A stretch of 64,000 bases of DNA from Dillenia suffruticosa (GCA_033439265.1 JAVTVX010000013.1:24138000-24201999), one strand, 5' to 3'. Positions 1-14,109 are shown, counted from the first letter of the stretch. Notes: generated by a model not told the origin, from the letters alone. Made by a program: numbers and translations.

Positions 1-13
1 ATTTGCAAGCACA

Positions 14-30
14 GCTGGAGTAGCTCAGTT

Positions 31-63
<33 letters not shown>

Positions 64-87
64 AAGGTTCAAGCCCTTCCTCTAGCG
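14..87 (+). tRNA. tRNA-Asn (GTT anticodon)
   Basis: A 74-nt intronless cloverleaf. The acceptor 5' strand GCTGGAG pairs with CTCTAGC at 80-86, allowing one G-T pair, and G87 is the discriminator. The D-arm (A box) contains TAGCTCAGTTGG, the anticodon loop reads CTGTTAAC with anticodon GTT, and the T-arm (B box) contains GGTTCAAGCCC. It closely matches cytosolic plant tRNA-Asn. The 3' CCA is not encoded, as expected for a nuclear gene. Confidence 0.95.
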
Positions 88-88
88 A

Positions 89-124
89 TTTTCAATCCTT
101 TTCCACAATTTTTTTTTTTTTTTT
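89..124 (+). terminator. Pol III terminator T-runs after tRNA-Asn
   Basis: Four Ts at 89-92 begin directly after the tRNA, and a run of 16 Ts follows at 109-124. Pol III stops at runs of four or more Ts, so the first run would be the main stop and the second a back-up. Confidence 0.6.
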
Positions 125-572
125 GATTTCATTTTACTATTTTACCCAGAAACACCCATCTTTTTTTACCATTGGACCCAGTTACCCAGAAACACTAGTC
201 CGAGACCATACCACAATGATATTGGAACGAGCCCAAGACCAAGAAAGCATCTCTTCCCCCCACCCTCCCTTCCCGTTTGTTTCAATACATGCATTAAATA
301 TATATATATTTTTTAATTTCAAACAAACCTTCCGAAGCACAAATTTGAAAGCTAAAGAAGTCATCGAAAGCATGGCCACACACCCACGTGACCCCAAAAA
401 TTTGCTTTCTTGTCCTATGCTTCAATGTCAACCATAGTCGGCAAACTCTTTTCACACTATCATTCCATTCATATTCATACCAAGAGCTTTGATCTTTCCA
501 CTATGTCGCAGAAAAAAAGAAAAGAAAAGAAAAACGAAAAAACTAAGCAAAAACATCAAAATTATCAACAAT
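125..572. other. Intergenic spacer, 3' flank of the VARLMGL gene
   Basis: No convincing gene is seen. Short open frames on both strands lack similarity to anything recognisable and overlap homopolymers. The part nearest 573 probably holds the 3' UTR of the minus-strand gene. Confidence 0.5.
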
Positions 573-1852
573 CTACAAGTTTGCGAGTTCATCAACAACT
601 TGATAAACTACAACATCAAACATGTGTTGCTCTAATTCACTACATATTATCTCAAAAGCTTCAGAATTTGACGATTTGTCGGACACCCATTGGGCCTTCT
701 TAATGTCTTCTTCTGCTAATCTGCACATCTTACCCAAAGCCTTCAAGAAAAACTCAACGCCTTCGTTTTCGTCATTGCCATCTCTCTTCCTCTGTACAGG
801 ATCTCTGTTTTTGATCTCTCTCTGATCCACATTAGCGTGTTTCACCGAAGATTTTCGTCCAGGACTCGAATTACTCACCCCAGGTTCTTCTGTTAAAAAC
901 AATTCGAAAATTTAGAGTTTAAAACTTGAACTTTTTTTTTTCAAAAAAAAAAAAAATCTCTTGATAAGTAGTATATCCGAAAGTAAAATATACCTGAAAA
1001 TTCACTTCGATCAAGAATAGAAACTGGGCTTGTGGAATTTTCTGAGCTGCACTCAACTTCAACTTTCTTCTTTATCTTCTTCTCTGCAACCAATTTCGAG
1101 TCTGATGTTGTCCTCCTCTGTTTTCTAGCCATGAATGAGGATTCAGCTTTTGATTCCAAACGTTGTCTACTGAAATTGTCTTTTGTTTTGGACGAAGAAA
1201 AGGCTTTGTTTTTAGTACTACAAACCCTTCTAGGTTCATCTCTGATAATTTTCTTCTTCTTCATCTCATTCTGATTTCTCTCTTTCTTCTTCTCAACTAC
1301 TTCTCTCTCTTTCTTTCTCAAATTTCGACCTCCATGTTTGTTTTTCATGCTCTTCTGCGGTTTTTCTTGCAAATTCATTTCCCATTTACTCATTTTAGTC
1401 TTCTCCTCCACATTCTTGAGTCGCATGACAAAGTAATCGCCGTTCCCTTGCTGCAAGAACGCTGGCAATTCCTCACGAAATGACACCGAGGTCCTCACCC
1501 TCCGATGCCGAGCTTCTTTTAAGTCCAATTCTAGTAAAAGATCAAGGGAATTCACTGACCTGCTTCGCTCGATTGAATTAGGAGTCTTCAAATTGTTTGA
1601 AACAACCCAATTTGAATGTGGCAATGATTCCAAACCCATAAGCCGAGCAACAATGCCTGGTGGAGAAACAAAGGAATCTGCTTTTGCTTCTTCAGATTTC
1701 AAGTCTTCGTTTGGGTACTGGGGGTTTTTCTGATCGGGTTCGGCTATAATTTGGTCAGATGGGTGTGTTGGGAGACTTCCCGTGCATAGAAGCCTTCTCA
1801 GAATGCCTGAGAAACACTTCATTGTTGAATTCTCTGACTCCGAGTTCTCCAT
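573..1852 (-). CDS. VARLMGL-motif (TRM/DUF3741-like) protein
   Basis: Two exons on the minus strand: 1852-994 and 889-573, with a GT-AG intron at 993-890. The phases join (859+317 nt) to give 391 residues. The start is the ATG at 1852; the open frame extends upstream but an in-frame M follows a TC-rich leader. Residues 68-78 contain VARLMGLESLP, the signature of TRM (TON1-recruiting motif)/LONGIFOLIA-like proteins, which bind microtubule-organising TON1/OFP partners in plants. The middle (about 190-270) is very lysine/arginine rich and probably disordered. The C-terminal about 100 residues look helical and end in a VVDELANL segment, perhaps a short remnant of the DUF4378 region. The protein is shorter than typical LONGIFOLIA proteins (over 700 residues). 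Family assignment rests on the motif; the cellular role is inferred. Confidence 0.75.
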
Positions 1853-4800
1853 GAGAGAGAGAGAGGGAGAGGGAGTAAAAGAGCAGTCGGGTGGGTGTGG
1901 ACTTACTAATAGTGAGAGAAAAATTGAAACAGTGGGAAAGAGAGACTGAGAATAGGACTTACGTAAGCAAAGATTCCTCGACAAATCCTTCTTGCTCCTT
2001 TCCACCTGAAAGGTCCCCGTGAAGACACAACAAAAATTGGCTTTTTCCAACTAAATATACACTTACATGGAAAAAAATTTTCTCCCGGCTGGTGCTTACC
2101 TAAGTAGGATAATATCTGTTCAAATTTTATATAAAGGGGACTTTGCAATTATAATCAAATCATACCCATTTAATATTTTTAAAAATACCAAATTTAGAAA
2201 ATATTAACAAGTGCTTGTTATTAATATATACATATACATTATTAAAATTTTAATCCAATAATTTAATATTTCAAACATATTATATAAATATGAGAATTTT
2301 TAACATTTAAATTTTAAGATAAGAATCATTTTTTTTTTTAAATCTCAGAAAAATATTAAAAATTATTTCTTTCCATAATGGCTAAGCCCCTTTCACTTAC
2401 CCACCCTTAAGACGAGGTCCATTTTGCTAAAATCCAAATTCGTTGGTAAATCCACTCTGTTGACCTTATTATCCCTCACTCGTATAGAATTACTAATCAA
2501 TAGCTAATTTTTAAAATAGTAATCCAACTCGCTACTAATGTACATGTACGCCAACTATCACAAGAAAACAAATTTTTAGGTTATAACACAGCTTTAGGGC
2601 AGAATTCAAATTTATAATTTTTTATTTTTATACTATTTTAAATTTTAATAAATTAATCATTCATTTCAAAATCTCAAATTTATGGAGGAATTTATATTTT
2701 AACAATCTCGACTGTGATACAAGCTCAACATAGATATGATTATTTTTAAAAATGTCAATGTAATATGGTTGTTTTTTTTAGATAAATAATTGATATTCGA
2801 TAATTATGTTGGATATGACTAAATTCAATTCTAATCGAATTAGATCTTTAAGAGATAAATTTCTTACGATATATGTTTTCTTCAAATATAAAATATGAAT
2901 TCGAGATTTTATTTAAATGATACTATTTTTCAATAATTGAAACAATTTACTTGATAATATAGTTGATCGTAACTTTTTAATTTCAATTTTATTTATTACA
3001 TATTGCGTAAGAGAGAATACTCCAAACACTAATTAAATTTATACCAATTAGAATTCAAAACAAGGAAGCCCACAACGTCTTAAGTTGCAATTACCGCAGT
3101 AGCAACGAAGGTAGAGTAGGAGGGGGGCAGATGGTTTGAACCAAAGTGGAAAATGTAAGTTGAAATTGTCTTTGGGAAAATGACGGGTTAGCCATTTGGT
3201 CCTCCATTTCACGTTCACATTCCGAGAGAGAGAGAGTCTCCTAACCTACGCATGTCATAAGGACCTGTCCATCTGTACCAAAAAAAAATATGGACCTGTC
3301 CACTGTGGAAAGCTGAACCGAAGGGAGAGCCCCCACAAAGTGACAAAACATTTTGTCAAAAAATCATATCAATCAAATTTTAGATGATACCTCTGCCTCT
3401 TTTCTGGTTACGTCTTCTATTTTCTCCTGTTATGTTTGCCGGTCTTCTCCTGCCTGCACCAGTGCACACTGTCTAGGGAAATTACAAGTCTTGAGAGTAA
3501 AGATATTACCAACAAATTATAAAAAATAAAAATTAAAACCTTAGAACATTTCTCCTTCCTAGGACTTTTATGGCAATGGGTTGCTTTTGTAATTCAATAA
3601 ATCTCTAAATCAAGCTAATACACTTTAACTAGCAATGCCTTCTCATTCTTTTTTTATAATTTTGAGTACCAGCTTCCCTCAAAAAAATGTCAATTGAATG
3701 ATAGAGATGTGAACAATCAAAAAATTATTATTTATAACAATAATACTAAAGTATTTAAATATTAAAAATTTATAAGTGTCTAGTATGTTATGGATACGGC
3801 CGATCGAACTTTTTTTTATCGGAAATAATTTTATTTAAATTAAGATTATTCTGTATTTTAATATCATTACTACTATACAAATCTTGACTATGGCTCAACC
3901 ATTAAGCTCTTTCTGTCCCCTTATTTCTATTGATGTTTAGAGTATTAGCAACACATCAAATTTCAAAAACGAAGTAGGTATACCTGTAAGGTGGTTGGTA
4001 ATCTTTTGATCGCAAAAGGAGAAAAAACAAAGGAGGGTAAATTTTATATGCTAAGATCATTGTCCACCATTACATGAATAATCAAATGATGACCTCTTGA
4101 AAGCTTCATTGTAATGATTAGATTTTTCAAAGAATCAATCCTCAAAGCCTACCTATCCTACGTTGTTGGGTCCTAACTAAGCATAGGTTAAAACACTCAA
4201 TTCCTCTTTTTCACTACCCACATAGCAAATAGAGGATCGCAATGCATATCATATAAGAACTATACTCCTTCCTTAAATTTATCCCTTGAACAAATGCTAA
4301 TTAAATTACCCATAAATAAAACAAAATAAATTTTTACTTATGATTAGATATATTAATTAATTTTTAATTAAATTATTAATATATTTTAATAAATTTATAT
4401 AAATTTTTAATTAAAAATTTATTAAATAATATTGATATAAACTATTACATAAAATTAATATTTTAATTTATAATTTATTTACTTCATTTAGTATTGCTCA
4501 ATTTTTTATTTATTATGACAAAAAGAGTCTTGAGGGCATTTCATTTTCGAAATTGTTTGCTTTTGGTGACACACGTGTGAACGCAAAGGGGGTCAGGCAA
4601 ATTCACACGCTTTTGTTTCGGTCTCGAGCACATTTTTTAGACTCCGAAGACCAAGTTTAGGGCTTTGTGTGTACGGTGTGTCACAAACATTGACAGGATT
4701 GTATTTCTTGTCTTTGGTTTGGAGAAGCCGACTTGATTGACCCTTCTTTCCATCCTCATCTCGCGTGTGTTTGGAATGCCCTAATCACCGAATTCGAAAA

Positions 4801-7331
4801 AGAAATAGCAGATTTGTGGGCCGAGTTCAACCCGTTTTATGTTAAATGGGCTCCAACTCTGGCCCATCTGAGGTCGGGATTACTCAGCCCAAGCTTTCTT
4901 AACCTGTGTCAACAGCTCAGTTTTTTTTTTTTTTTTTTTTGGGTACCATGGTTTGGCCACCACCCAATATCCTAAATTTCATCCCGATTAATTTAAATCG
5001 ATCATAATAGAGCCCACTTTGTGAGGGCAGAACTCCTAACATTGTTTTTTCCGTATTAAGGGGAAGTCGAATTTCTAACCTGAATAAGGGACGAACGTGT
5101 CCATCCCACCTACGCCAACAAGTTTTAGTGTCAATAGCTCAGTTGTGCTACCTAGTCTCATCTAAGTTGAACCAGAAAAAGACCAAATGACGTCCATCAG
5201 CGCCAGCTCAATCAACACCATCTTTCTTTTCCTTGTAAAGGTCTCTGGTTCGTTCTCAAGGGGACAACATAGTAGTCACAACCCCTCTCCCCCAACCTAG
5301 TAATCCTGGTTCAAATCTCCGTGTAACAAAAAAAAAGAGGTCTCCGGTTCAACCTCCCTATATATATATAAAAAAACCAAATGACTTAAAAATTAAATAG
5401 ACTAAATTTAATATATTAATTATTCAATATGTTTTATATTTGATATTTGATATTTTTAATTTATTTAAAAGTGTTTAAAATTGTTCAAATTTAAAAATTT
5501 AAAAATTTTTATTAATATGAATTTTCATACAAAATTTAATTTATGTGATTTTAGATTCATGTATTCTATAGAATGTTACTCGCTTTAGTAAAGAGATTTT
5601 GGATACACACTAGTGTTAGTTAGCACAGTTGCTTAGAATGCATATTTTGTAGTTATTGGGTGGAAGGGTGATGCAGATTTATCAAATTAACACCTTATTT
5701 TTCAATAAAAATTAATGAAAATGCTTACATTAGGTGAATATGGGTTGGGCTGGGCTTCCAACAAGAATAATACACGAGTCAAGTCCAGGTTAGCTAAGAT
5801 TAGGCCCAACTTTCTTAGGTCAAAATCTAGCCATAACTAGGTGGAGTTTGTTGAAACGAGTATAAATTTAAACTCAAACCTAAAGCCTAGAAGTTTTCTT
5901 TAATAACAAAATTCATAAACCATCTACTCTACTAATTGCAAATTTTACAAGTGGTCAATAATAGATTTTGCACCTTGGGAATGCTATCATTGGGTTGAAG
6001 AAAAATATACAACAAAATGAATCTCATTGGAAATAAATCTATATGAATATGAAATGTTATATAAAATATGTTTTATTTAGTTTATAAATCAATCGATAAT
6101 GAAGAATAGACCAAAAGAGTCTGTATCACATAGTATTACTATCATAATTGATTTGTATTTAAAATATATATATATAAAGCACACATTTTGATAATGGGGT
6201 CTTTGGAAAAAGAATTTTTTTCTTTTTTTCCCCTTCTCTGTTCCGACAAAAACATGGATACACTGGACCTGCGGGACACATCCCACAATGACTAAAAATC
6301 ATATCCTTATCTGCACAGCCAATCATATCCTTATCTTAATGTGACTCGTATGACCCCATCTTGATTTATGAAAGCAGGGTGTGCCAACAAGCAACTGAAA
6401 TGGATTGCTTGAAATGGTTCAAGTTATGGCGACTTACTGTGGCATGGGCCTTCCTTACAGGCAATGCAGATGTCCAAAATTTTGGTTCTATGCGCTAATT
6501 TTCCATCATTTATTTCACATGAAGTTGGCATTAAGTCGTCGTATCATTAGCAACCTGAGGAAATGCCAACTAGCATTTGTCACCAATCAGCCAGCTCTCT
6601 GTGATACTGATAGGTTTACAAGATAAAGCATGAGTTCAAATTTGAACAAGAACAAAAGGTTACCTTTTGTTGAGAATAGAGGATCGACTACATGGGTTGA
6701 CTCAATTCCTTGGGCGCTTATATGGTGACAGTGTGCCGCATTGACCAGAAGCACACGTCTACTTATACAACAAATAAGACCAATTAAATACGAAACTTTC
6801 CAGTGAAGAATATTCATTATCCCGTAGCAGTATCAATACCAAATACTTTATCAACTCTCTCTAATTTTCAAAACACTACTAATTCCAACACTTCAACTCA
6901 AAAATGATATCTGAAAATGATGTAGGGATGCTAGCGCAGTGATTGGCTTTTGGACCGGTAGTTATGTGTTTTCGAGGGGACCAGTAGTGTGTGTTTTCCC
7001 ATTTATCTGCAATCACATAATTTGCAGAAAGCAATAAAATCTTCATAGCCAAAGAATATCTAAATGGGAACCACAATGACGAGGTATTGTCCACACAACA
7101 GGAAAGCACACAGAGAAGGAACACTTGCCTCAAGCACCTTTTACTTATCATTTCAACTTTTGGAATTCCCAGCAATTACTACACGATGAATGAGATAAAA
7201 AGAAACTTCTCCTTTTAGCAAGAATGGCCCATAAACATACATCTTTATCAATTTAAATACTATGAATTTAACATTTGAATTACCCATCCAATACCCTTTT
7301 TCATAATCTAACATTATCATGGCCTGCCATT

Positions 7332-7392
<61 letters not shown>

Positions 7393-7535
7393 GAAGAAAC
7401 TCAAGTGCAGATTACATGTTACCCTTTACCTCAAAACTGGAATCCAAGCCAAGATAACCTTCAATTTAAGTAAGAGGGGTCAGCATAGATAACCCGAAAA
7501 TTTTCCAATTCCCATACTTGTTCTAGAGTTTTAAG
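1853..7535. other. Long AT-rich spacer without a convincing gene
   Basis: This 5.7 kb spacer lies upstream of the VARLMGL gene and downstream of the desaturase. A minus-strand TATATAAA around 2127-2137 could be the VARLMGL promoter, or an upstream leader exon may exist. Most of 2150-3000 and 4320-4510 is extremely AT-rich. A 20-nt T run lies at 4921-4940. The stretch at about 5110-5350 has tRNA-like A- and B-box words and may be an old SINE-like repeat. No open frame here has recognisable protein similarity. Confidence 0.5.
7335..7389. repeat. (TC)n microsatellite, about 27 units
   Basis: A perfect TC dinucleotide run lies downstream of the desaturase stop codon. Its length suggests it is probably polymorphic. 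The open frames that cross it are Ser-Leu or Arg-Glu repeats and are not genes. Confidence 0.95.
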
Positions 7536-9745
7536 TCACTTCGAAGATTTGCTGAGTTGAGGGTCGGTTTGGTAATATACAACTTCTCCCTCATCACTAA
7601 CAAAGTGATCTTTTCTCAAGCTTCTTATCAAATCGCCAAATAGATGAAATGGTAAAGGTCCTGATTTCCTTGGCTCGCGGTAATACTTTCCTAGCACAGG
7701 CCTAGCTGCTTCTGTCTGCAAGTTTGCAAGCAAAAAGTCCCATAAACCCATATGAGAAATAAGTCAAAATGGTATTCTGCAATTTCTAATTTCGCATATA
7801 ACAAATACTTACTGCCTCTATTAGGTGGTAATGTGGGATTTGCGGGAAGAGGTGATGTATCACGTGCGTTCCAATGTCATGGTGGATGTTATTAATCCAT
7901 CCATAATCACGGTCAATTGTGGTGAGCCCTCCCCTCAGATAACTCCACTCCTATTTAGTATAACAAAGACAAGCACAACCATTTCAATCATATCTCATGC
8001 CATTAACTTTATGCCCAACTTTACCCTTTTACGTCATTTTCCCTAATATGATATCTACATGGCTGTTATTGAACCAAGATATTAGGGATATGATCAGACA
8101 GCTCTATGGACACCATAATCTTATCTTCCAACATAAAAAAGTATGACGCACAATAATTGTTGGATTTACATACCTTTCCACGGTACCAAGGAAGTTTCTC
8201 CTCATGGCCATGATGATGCAAGTAAGTCACAAAATCTAGCCACATGACGAATATCTGAAAAGATGAGAACCAATTTGAAATGAGAACAACTTTGATAGTG
8301 GAACACAAACCGATTCATTTTGACTTGTGGAATTAAGCCATAACAATAAAACCATATTTACCCAATAAGGAACAACATAGAGCTTAAGCATTTGCATAGG
8401 ACCCATTACAAAGTTCAATCCCACAAGCAAAGCAGCCATTGCTGTCCAACATATTGTGGAAGTGATCACATCATTCCTCTCACTTGGAACAAATAAGTCA
8501 CTATTCGGATCGAAGTGAGACCCTTTCTTCCCAGGACTTCTTCCCCACTGTGAACAAAATCTATCAGCAATCTATTTCCTTGACTCCATCAACAACACAA
8601 ATAGGCTAAGAAGCAAAATACTCACCAAGTATATGGGATAAGCAAGCAATGGAAAAGGTACAGTGAAGCGCAAAATCTTTGTAGCAATATCCAAGCTCTT
8701 GAAAGTTTTCTCATTTAACTACAAAAGACAATAATCAAATATATCAGTAATTACAAAAAGCAGAAAAGAAAAGGCACCTGATGTAGCATACACCTTGAAC
8801 CAAAAATGAACCAATCAAAAAGCATATAGATGACTAACCGGATGCCATGATTCATCATTCTCAACATGACCATGGTTCTGATGATGAGTCCTATGACTGA
8901 TTCTCCTGCAATATTCCATCAAAATATAATGCATTGCTTCAGAATTTTCCACAATTTTTTAATTTTTCCAAACAGAGAGGAAGTTCAGAAAAGCAAATGT
9001 AACAGGAGTTATGAAAAACATACCATCCATGGTAAGGTACAAGAATCGATGAATGCAAAATATGCCCCAACACACTATTAAGTTTAGGATCATTAGAAAA
9101 GCTACCATGCCCACTGCAAAACACAAACACAATTTCAGATAAAAGACAAAGAGCTAGTATCCAAACTAAGCCCCCCCCCCCCCCCAAAAAAAAAACAGTA
9201 TGTACGTAGTCAAATTACCAATCATGACCAAGAACAAATAGTGCCCAAAACATGGTTCCCTGAGCAGCCCAATAAATAGGCCAAAAAACCCAGTTGTTGA
9301 TATAAGCTGCAACAGCTGCTAAACCAAAAACAATGGCTACATCTCTAACAACATAACTCATAGACTTCCACGGGTCTTTGACCCAACAATGTTTTGGAAT
9401 TGCTGCTCTAATGTCCGCCAGTTTGAATGGTGGGGGTGCCCCAAAATCAAAATCTCTCCCATCTCCACTAACCCCATTAATTCTCTCTCCTCTCTCTTCC
9501 CCATCTATTGGTGCAACCTTCAATGGAGCACTCACTTTTAACCCCCAATTTCTCTCCCTTCTAGAAGACCCACTTGTCAAATTCCAGATCGAATTCAATT
9601 TCAGGTCCGTCCCCGTCTTCTGGGATTGAAAAAATCCGGACTTTATTGGGGTTTTAATGTTGTTGGAGGTGAAACCTGTTCTAGGTTTAGTATAGACTCT
9701 AGGAAGAGGTTTTATGCCACATTCTGACAATACAAAACTTGCCAT
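7536..9745 (-). CDS. FAD7/FAD8: Plastid omega-3 fatty-acid desaturase (FAD7/FAD8 type)
   Basis: Eight exons on the minus strand: 9745-9219, 9113-9024, 8905-8839, 8718-8626, 8547-8362, 8254-8174, 7950-7813 and 7715-7536. All introns are GT-AG and the product is 453 residues, the usual family length. The enzyme converts 18:2/16:2 to 18:3/16:3 in plastid membrane lipids, using ferredoxin. The three histidine boxes are intact: HDCGH (about 174-178, split by intron 1), HRTHH (210-214) and HVIHH (377-381). The serine/arginine-rich N-terminus is a plausible transit peptide. The ATG at 9745 is chosen because [10 protein letters not shown] matches the family start; the open frame extends six codons further only through a TTG. 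The C-terminus lacks an ER-retrieval KxKxx tail, supporting plastid FAD7/8 rather than ER FAD3. FAD7 and FAD8 cannot be separated here. Confidence 0.95.
9171..9195. repeat. Poly-C/poly-A tract in desaturase intron 1
   Basis: About 15 Cs are followed by about 10 As on the plus strand, which is T then G in the sense of the gene. The tract lies within the first desaturase intron, upstream of the branch region. It is a length-variable homopolymer and a possible sequencing-error site. Confidence 0.8.
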
Positions 9746-10560
9746 TGCAATTCCAGATGCCAAAAACCTAAGAAATCTGAGATATTGAGCTTCTGGGTTT
9801 GAAGCAAAAAGCCGGATGATAGAATATATAAAGCCAAGCTCAAGAACACGAAAGAGAGGAAACCCCCCAAAAAATTAATTGACAAAAAAAAACTGCAATA
9901 AAAAATTAAAGGAATTAAGAGTGGAGAAGTTGAGAGAGAGAGAAGATAACAACACCCCTAGTTCTACTCCTCCCTCCTCCCTCCTCCCTCCTTTCGCTCC
10001 CTCTCTCTCTAACAACCACCTCTCGTTCGCCTCTTTCTCCTTTCTCTTACCATAATCTTAAATAGCACTCTCTCTCTCTCTCCCTCCCTCCCTCCCTCCC
10101 CCCCCCCCGATTGGGGTGGGTTTCTTGGTTTCAATAGTTCCCCGCTCGGGGTCCCACGTATCGAAGAAAGGTAAAAGTCGGACTGGGCTTCGTATGGCTT
10201 TTTGGGCCTTCAGCCGGGTTTGTTGTGGTAATAAAATAAAATAAAATAAAATAATCGACGGAGTCTCTTCTCGCCGTGTGCATGGGCCATGTGGTGCCGT
10301 ATCGACGTTAACTCGTTAGTTGTGCATGTTTCTATTCATTTAGGAATTTAGGAATTTGCAAATGCTTGTTTGTAGACTTCACTCGGGGATGATTTTGCAC
10401 AAGTTTATGATATGCTTCCACGGAATACTGCTTTCGGATTGGTCGGAAAGTGGAGTTCCGACTAGACTGGGCCCGCTTGGCCCGATGAAGACTCGGTCCA
10501 TCTTCAATGGATCGGACTTTAATCTCAAATTATATAGAATAATAGTGAAGTTAAGGTTAA
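9746..10560 (-). promoter_or_regulatory. Desaturase leader and promoter region
   Basis: Reading on the minus strand, 10110-9940 is strongly purine-rich (TC-rich on the plus strand), with several (GGGA)n/(GA)n-like runs. This is typical of plant core promoters and leaders. A TATATA-like word occurs at about 9821-9833, and a (TAAAA)n run at about 10229-10252. The transcription start cannot be fixed from sequence alone. Confidence 0.35.
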
Positions 10561-13500
10561 AATTAAAAAAAAAATAATTACAAGTCATCCCATAGGTTTA
10601 GGTGAAAGTAGTTTATCCCAAAAATAATTAAAAGAGGGTTGTATTTTTGATAACTTTGTCTATTCACTATATTTAATTATTACTATAATAAAAATACAAT
10701 TGAACTAATTATAATGCGATCAATTTAATTCTTCCTTTATCCTTTATTGCAAATCAATCATAGTTTTACCAATACCTGATTAGTTTAATGGCTGTACATC
10801 AGTATTCTATGAGTAAGATTTTGATCTTAAGTTTTGCATACGAACAAAATAAATGATGAGAAAGATTTGTTTTTTAATAAGTGAATTCGAATCGAATCAA
10901 ATTTAATCATTTGATATGTTTTTTATTAACTGTTCGCGATTCCACCGTGATTGTATTTTTTTCTCAAATTTCTTTTTAAAAACTTTTTTTATAAATAAAA
11001 TATTATGCACCGTAAGATGCCGATACTAAATTAAGTTTGAAATATATAAATTTAAGTTTTTTTTTATTATTAATAAAAAGAAGTAATGCTATTTATTTGA
11101 TTATCTACGATTCCTGATTCTTTCCTTGTGATAAATGCTGTCGGATACAAATTCAAATTAAAGCAGTGATTATGGTGAGTAGAATTTCTTCTCAAGCATG
11201 AATGAATTTTCTTAGAAGGCTCTTGATCATTTGCTAGGAAGTAACCTAGGCACGAGACTCTCAGCGCAGCCAATGTGACTTGGGCTTTTCTTAAGTTTTG
11301 TAATTCCACTTTGAATTTTATTAGTCTAAACCTAGTCATCAACTTTGGCCTTCTTATTTTACCCTCATACATATATACAACAAAGATTGGAATATTTTAA
11401 GAGAGGTATATTTTATTATGCAATTTTGTCATTTTATTAAAAAATAAAAATAATTAAAAACTCTTGAGCAGATCTAATAATTCAAAAGAAGCCGATTCAG
11501 CAATGTCAATTAACAGACAAATTCGCACCTTATGAAACGGGAATTGAGAAAATAGCTTGGGGAAACTTATCCAAGTCGAGAGAAAAAAAAAAAAAAAAGC
11601 TTTTGATTAATATGGGGTTTGGTTGGTTTGTGATGATAATGAATTCAAATACAAAATTATATAATCTAAAAGAACAAGCAATTCAAGCAAAAAAAAAAAT
11701 AAATAAATAAACGTACAATAATGTAACCTCCTTAATTAGCAATAATCTAATGAAAACGACTTTAAACTTCAAGTGTATCTGTCGTCAAGGAAACAGTCTA
11801 ATAATCACAACCCATTTTCATAACATGGGAATTACAAGTTCGATAACCAAAAAAAAGCTCTAGTGTACCTGTACCGATCCGTGTACACCAGAACCCTCCT
11901 AACTTCCTTGGTTCATGGTAAACTCCTACTTCTCAAATTATAGGTAGTCTATGATGTGGGGAATTTTGTCACTATTAGGAGAAATAAGACCTTATAAAGC
12001 TTGTTAGTGAAATTTGAATATAGAAAGTGATAATAATAATATGAAACCTTAGTGATCTATTGATTCAGTAAAATATTATAATAAGTTAGATTTATATATA
12101 TATATATATATATATAAACTCATTAGTAAAAATATGAAAATAAAGAAATTCAAATATTTTTTAAATTAAATTAATTATTAATTTATTATAATATTATTTA
12201 ATAAATGATTTAATTTTAATATATAATATATAGTTTGTAAGAAAACTAAAGATTCTTACTAATTACTCTCTAATTTGTTTTTTCATTTTTATTTTAAAGA
12301 ATAATACAATAGAAATGCATTTTAAAATTGTATTGGGTTGAAAATGCATTTAGCTTTCGAAGAAAATAATACTTTATGGAGAGTAAGATAATATTATAAA
12401 TAATTGATTTACATTTGTAATGATGGTTTGGGTTGGAATGTTTTTCGAACTTACGGATAAAGCATTTTATGATGAATAAAAGTAACAAAAACTTATTTTG
12501 CAAAATTCTGGTTTTCCAATATAAATTAAAGAAAGCACTATGATAAAATATATTTCAACCATTTTATTTCTAAGAATAAATCTTTAAAATATATCATGAC
12601 CCATGATACATTCTTAAAATGAAAAAAAGACAAAAACCCCACCTAAGTAAACAATTTTTGCTTATTGCCAGGAGGATGAGGATCTCATGGTGCTGCGCCA
12701 CAAGAAGCTGTCGGCCTAATTTGTAGGCCCACCCCAGGGTTTTGCTTATCAAGAATATATCCTCTCGTAAGCCTTGTCTGCTTTGGGATTTCTAATTTTT
12801 TTTTCTCGTTGATTAATTCGGTTTAAATATTATAAATTTATTTTAGATGATAACTCTTTTAAATTTTTTTACATTATTTTCAGAATTAAAACTTGAAATC
12901 TCTATTTAAAGAGATAGAGTATCTGATCATTCAATTTAAATGAGTTTGATAGAACTTCTATTCTTTTATTATAAATTTAAGTCGACACTAATTGAGTTTA
13001 AATAAATGTGGAAAAGTCACATATGGAATCTTGTAGCGAGGGCCGAAAGGAGATTTTGGCATAGCAATTGAGAGAGACCGGCAAGCATCTCAAAAGAATC
13101 GAATCTCATTTTGCTTTTTACCCTAAAAAAAAAAAAAAAGAATCTCGTTTTGCATCTTTTGAGGCTCATGTCCAATGGCAAAATCTTTCGAATTATGGTA
13201 GAAAAGGTGATTTTTTTGGCATGCAAACACCTTGCGGGGACGGAAATAATTCATTTGGTGGGCACATTATGTGTGAATTATGCTTTATGTATGTTCTTTG
13301 GAGTGTTTCCCGTTCATGATCCACGGTGATCAAGTTGTTCAACTGAAATTAAAAGGAAGTCTGTGACTTATCAAAACTCTTATTATTTTTTATTTTTTTT
13401 TAATAGTCATTAATATTTATTTTTTAATACTAAATTTCTCTCTTTTATTGAATAATCAAGTGGTTATTCTGTTTGATATGAGAAGGTACTTAGCTGTATA

Positions 13501-13786
13501 TGCAAGCAAGTGATGAGATTTTGGAAGAATTTCTACCGGACACCAACAACGCAGTGGCGTGACCGACGGGATACTTATTTAATAATTTCTAAATTTTAAA
13601 TTCGAATCAAATTTAAATTAATAAAATTATTTATGAAAGTACATGAGTTACGAAAATTTTATGAATTCTTCATATTTTGTTGGGAATTGGGGATGGGGTA
13701 ACTCCCTCCTAAAATTTTGAGGCAAAAAAAAAAAACATATATAATTATAAAAATTATAATATTAAATATTACTTGTTTAATTAAAA

Positions 13787-13824
<38 letters not shown>

Positions 13825-14109
13825 CTTATATTATAATTTTTATCTTCACTTTTAGTGATCCATTTGCTCAAAATGTATAAGTTCTGATTCAAATAAAATA
13901 TCTTACGGTGCGTAACGTAGGGATTCTCATGATGACACCACTGGGAGCTATCAACGGTGGCCACTGCTGTTACCGAAGAAAAATAGCAGAAATGAATTAT
14001 TGAGCAGACATGCATGCTTCTACGCAGCAGAAACTTAACATACTTTTTCACTTGGCTTCCAATATGACAAAAATTACAAAATCAATTAATATTGGACTGA
14101 AACCATACC
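10561..14109. other. AT-rich spacer with microsatellites
   Basis: No gene was recognised. (TA)12 lies at 12093-12116 and an AT run at about 13792-13821. The open frames are short and lack similarity to known proteins. A 13 kb segment reading CTCCCTCCTAAAATTTTGAGGC-like text near 13700 resembles widespread plant repeat sequence, but I cannot assign it. Confidence 0.45.

Noticed and set aside
5110..5350. tRNA-derived SINE
   Set aside because: TAGCTCAGTTG-like and GGTTCAAATC words are present but are too far apart and no target duplication or defined ends were seen. Left as possible only.
7153..7457. Open frames across the (TC)n run
   Set aside because: Dinucleotide repeat translated as Ser-Leu or Arg-Glu; no flanking similarity.
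9746..9763. Upstream extension of the desaturase start
   Set aside because: The extended frame begins at TTG; the ATG at 9745 matches the family N-terminus.
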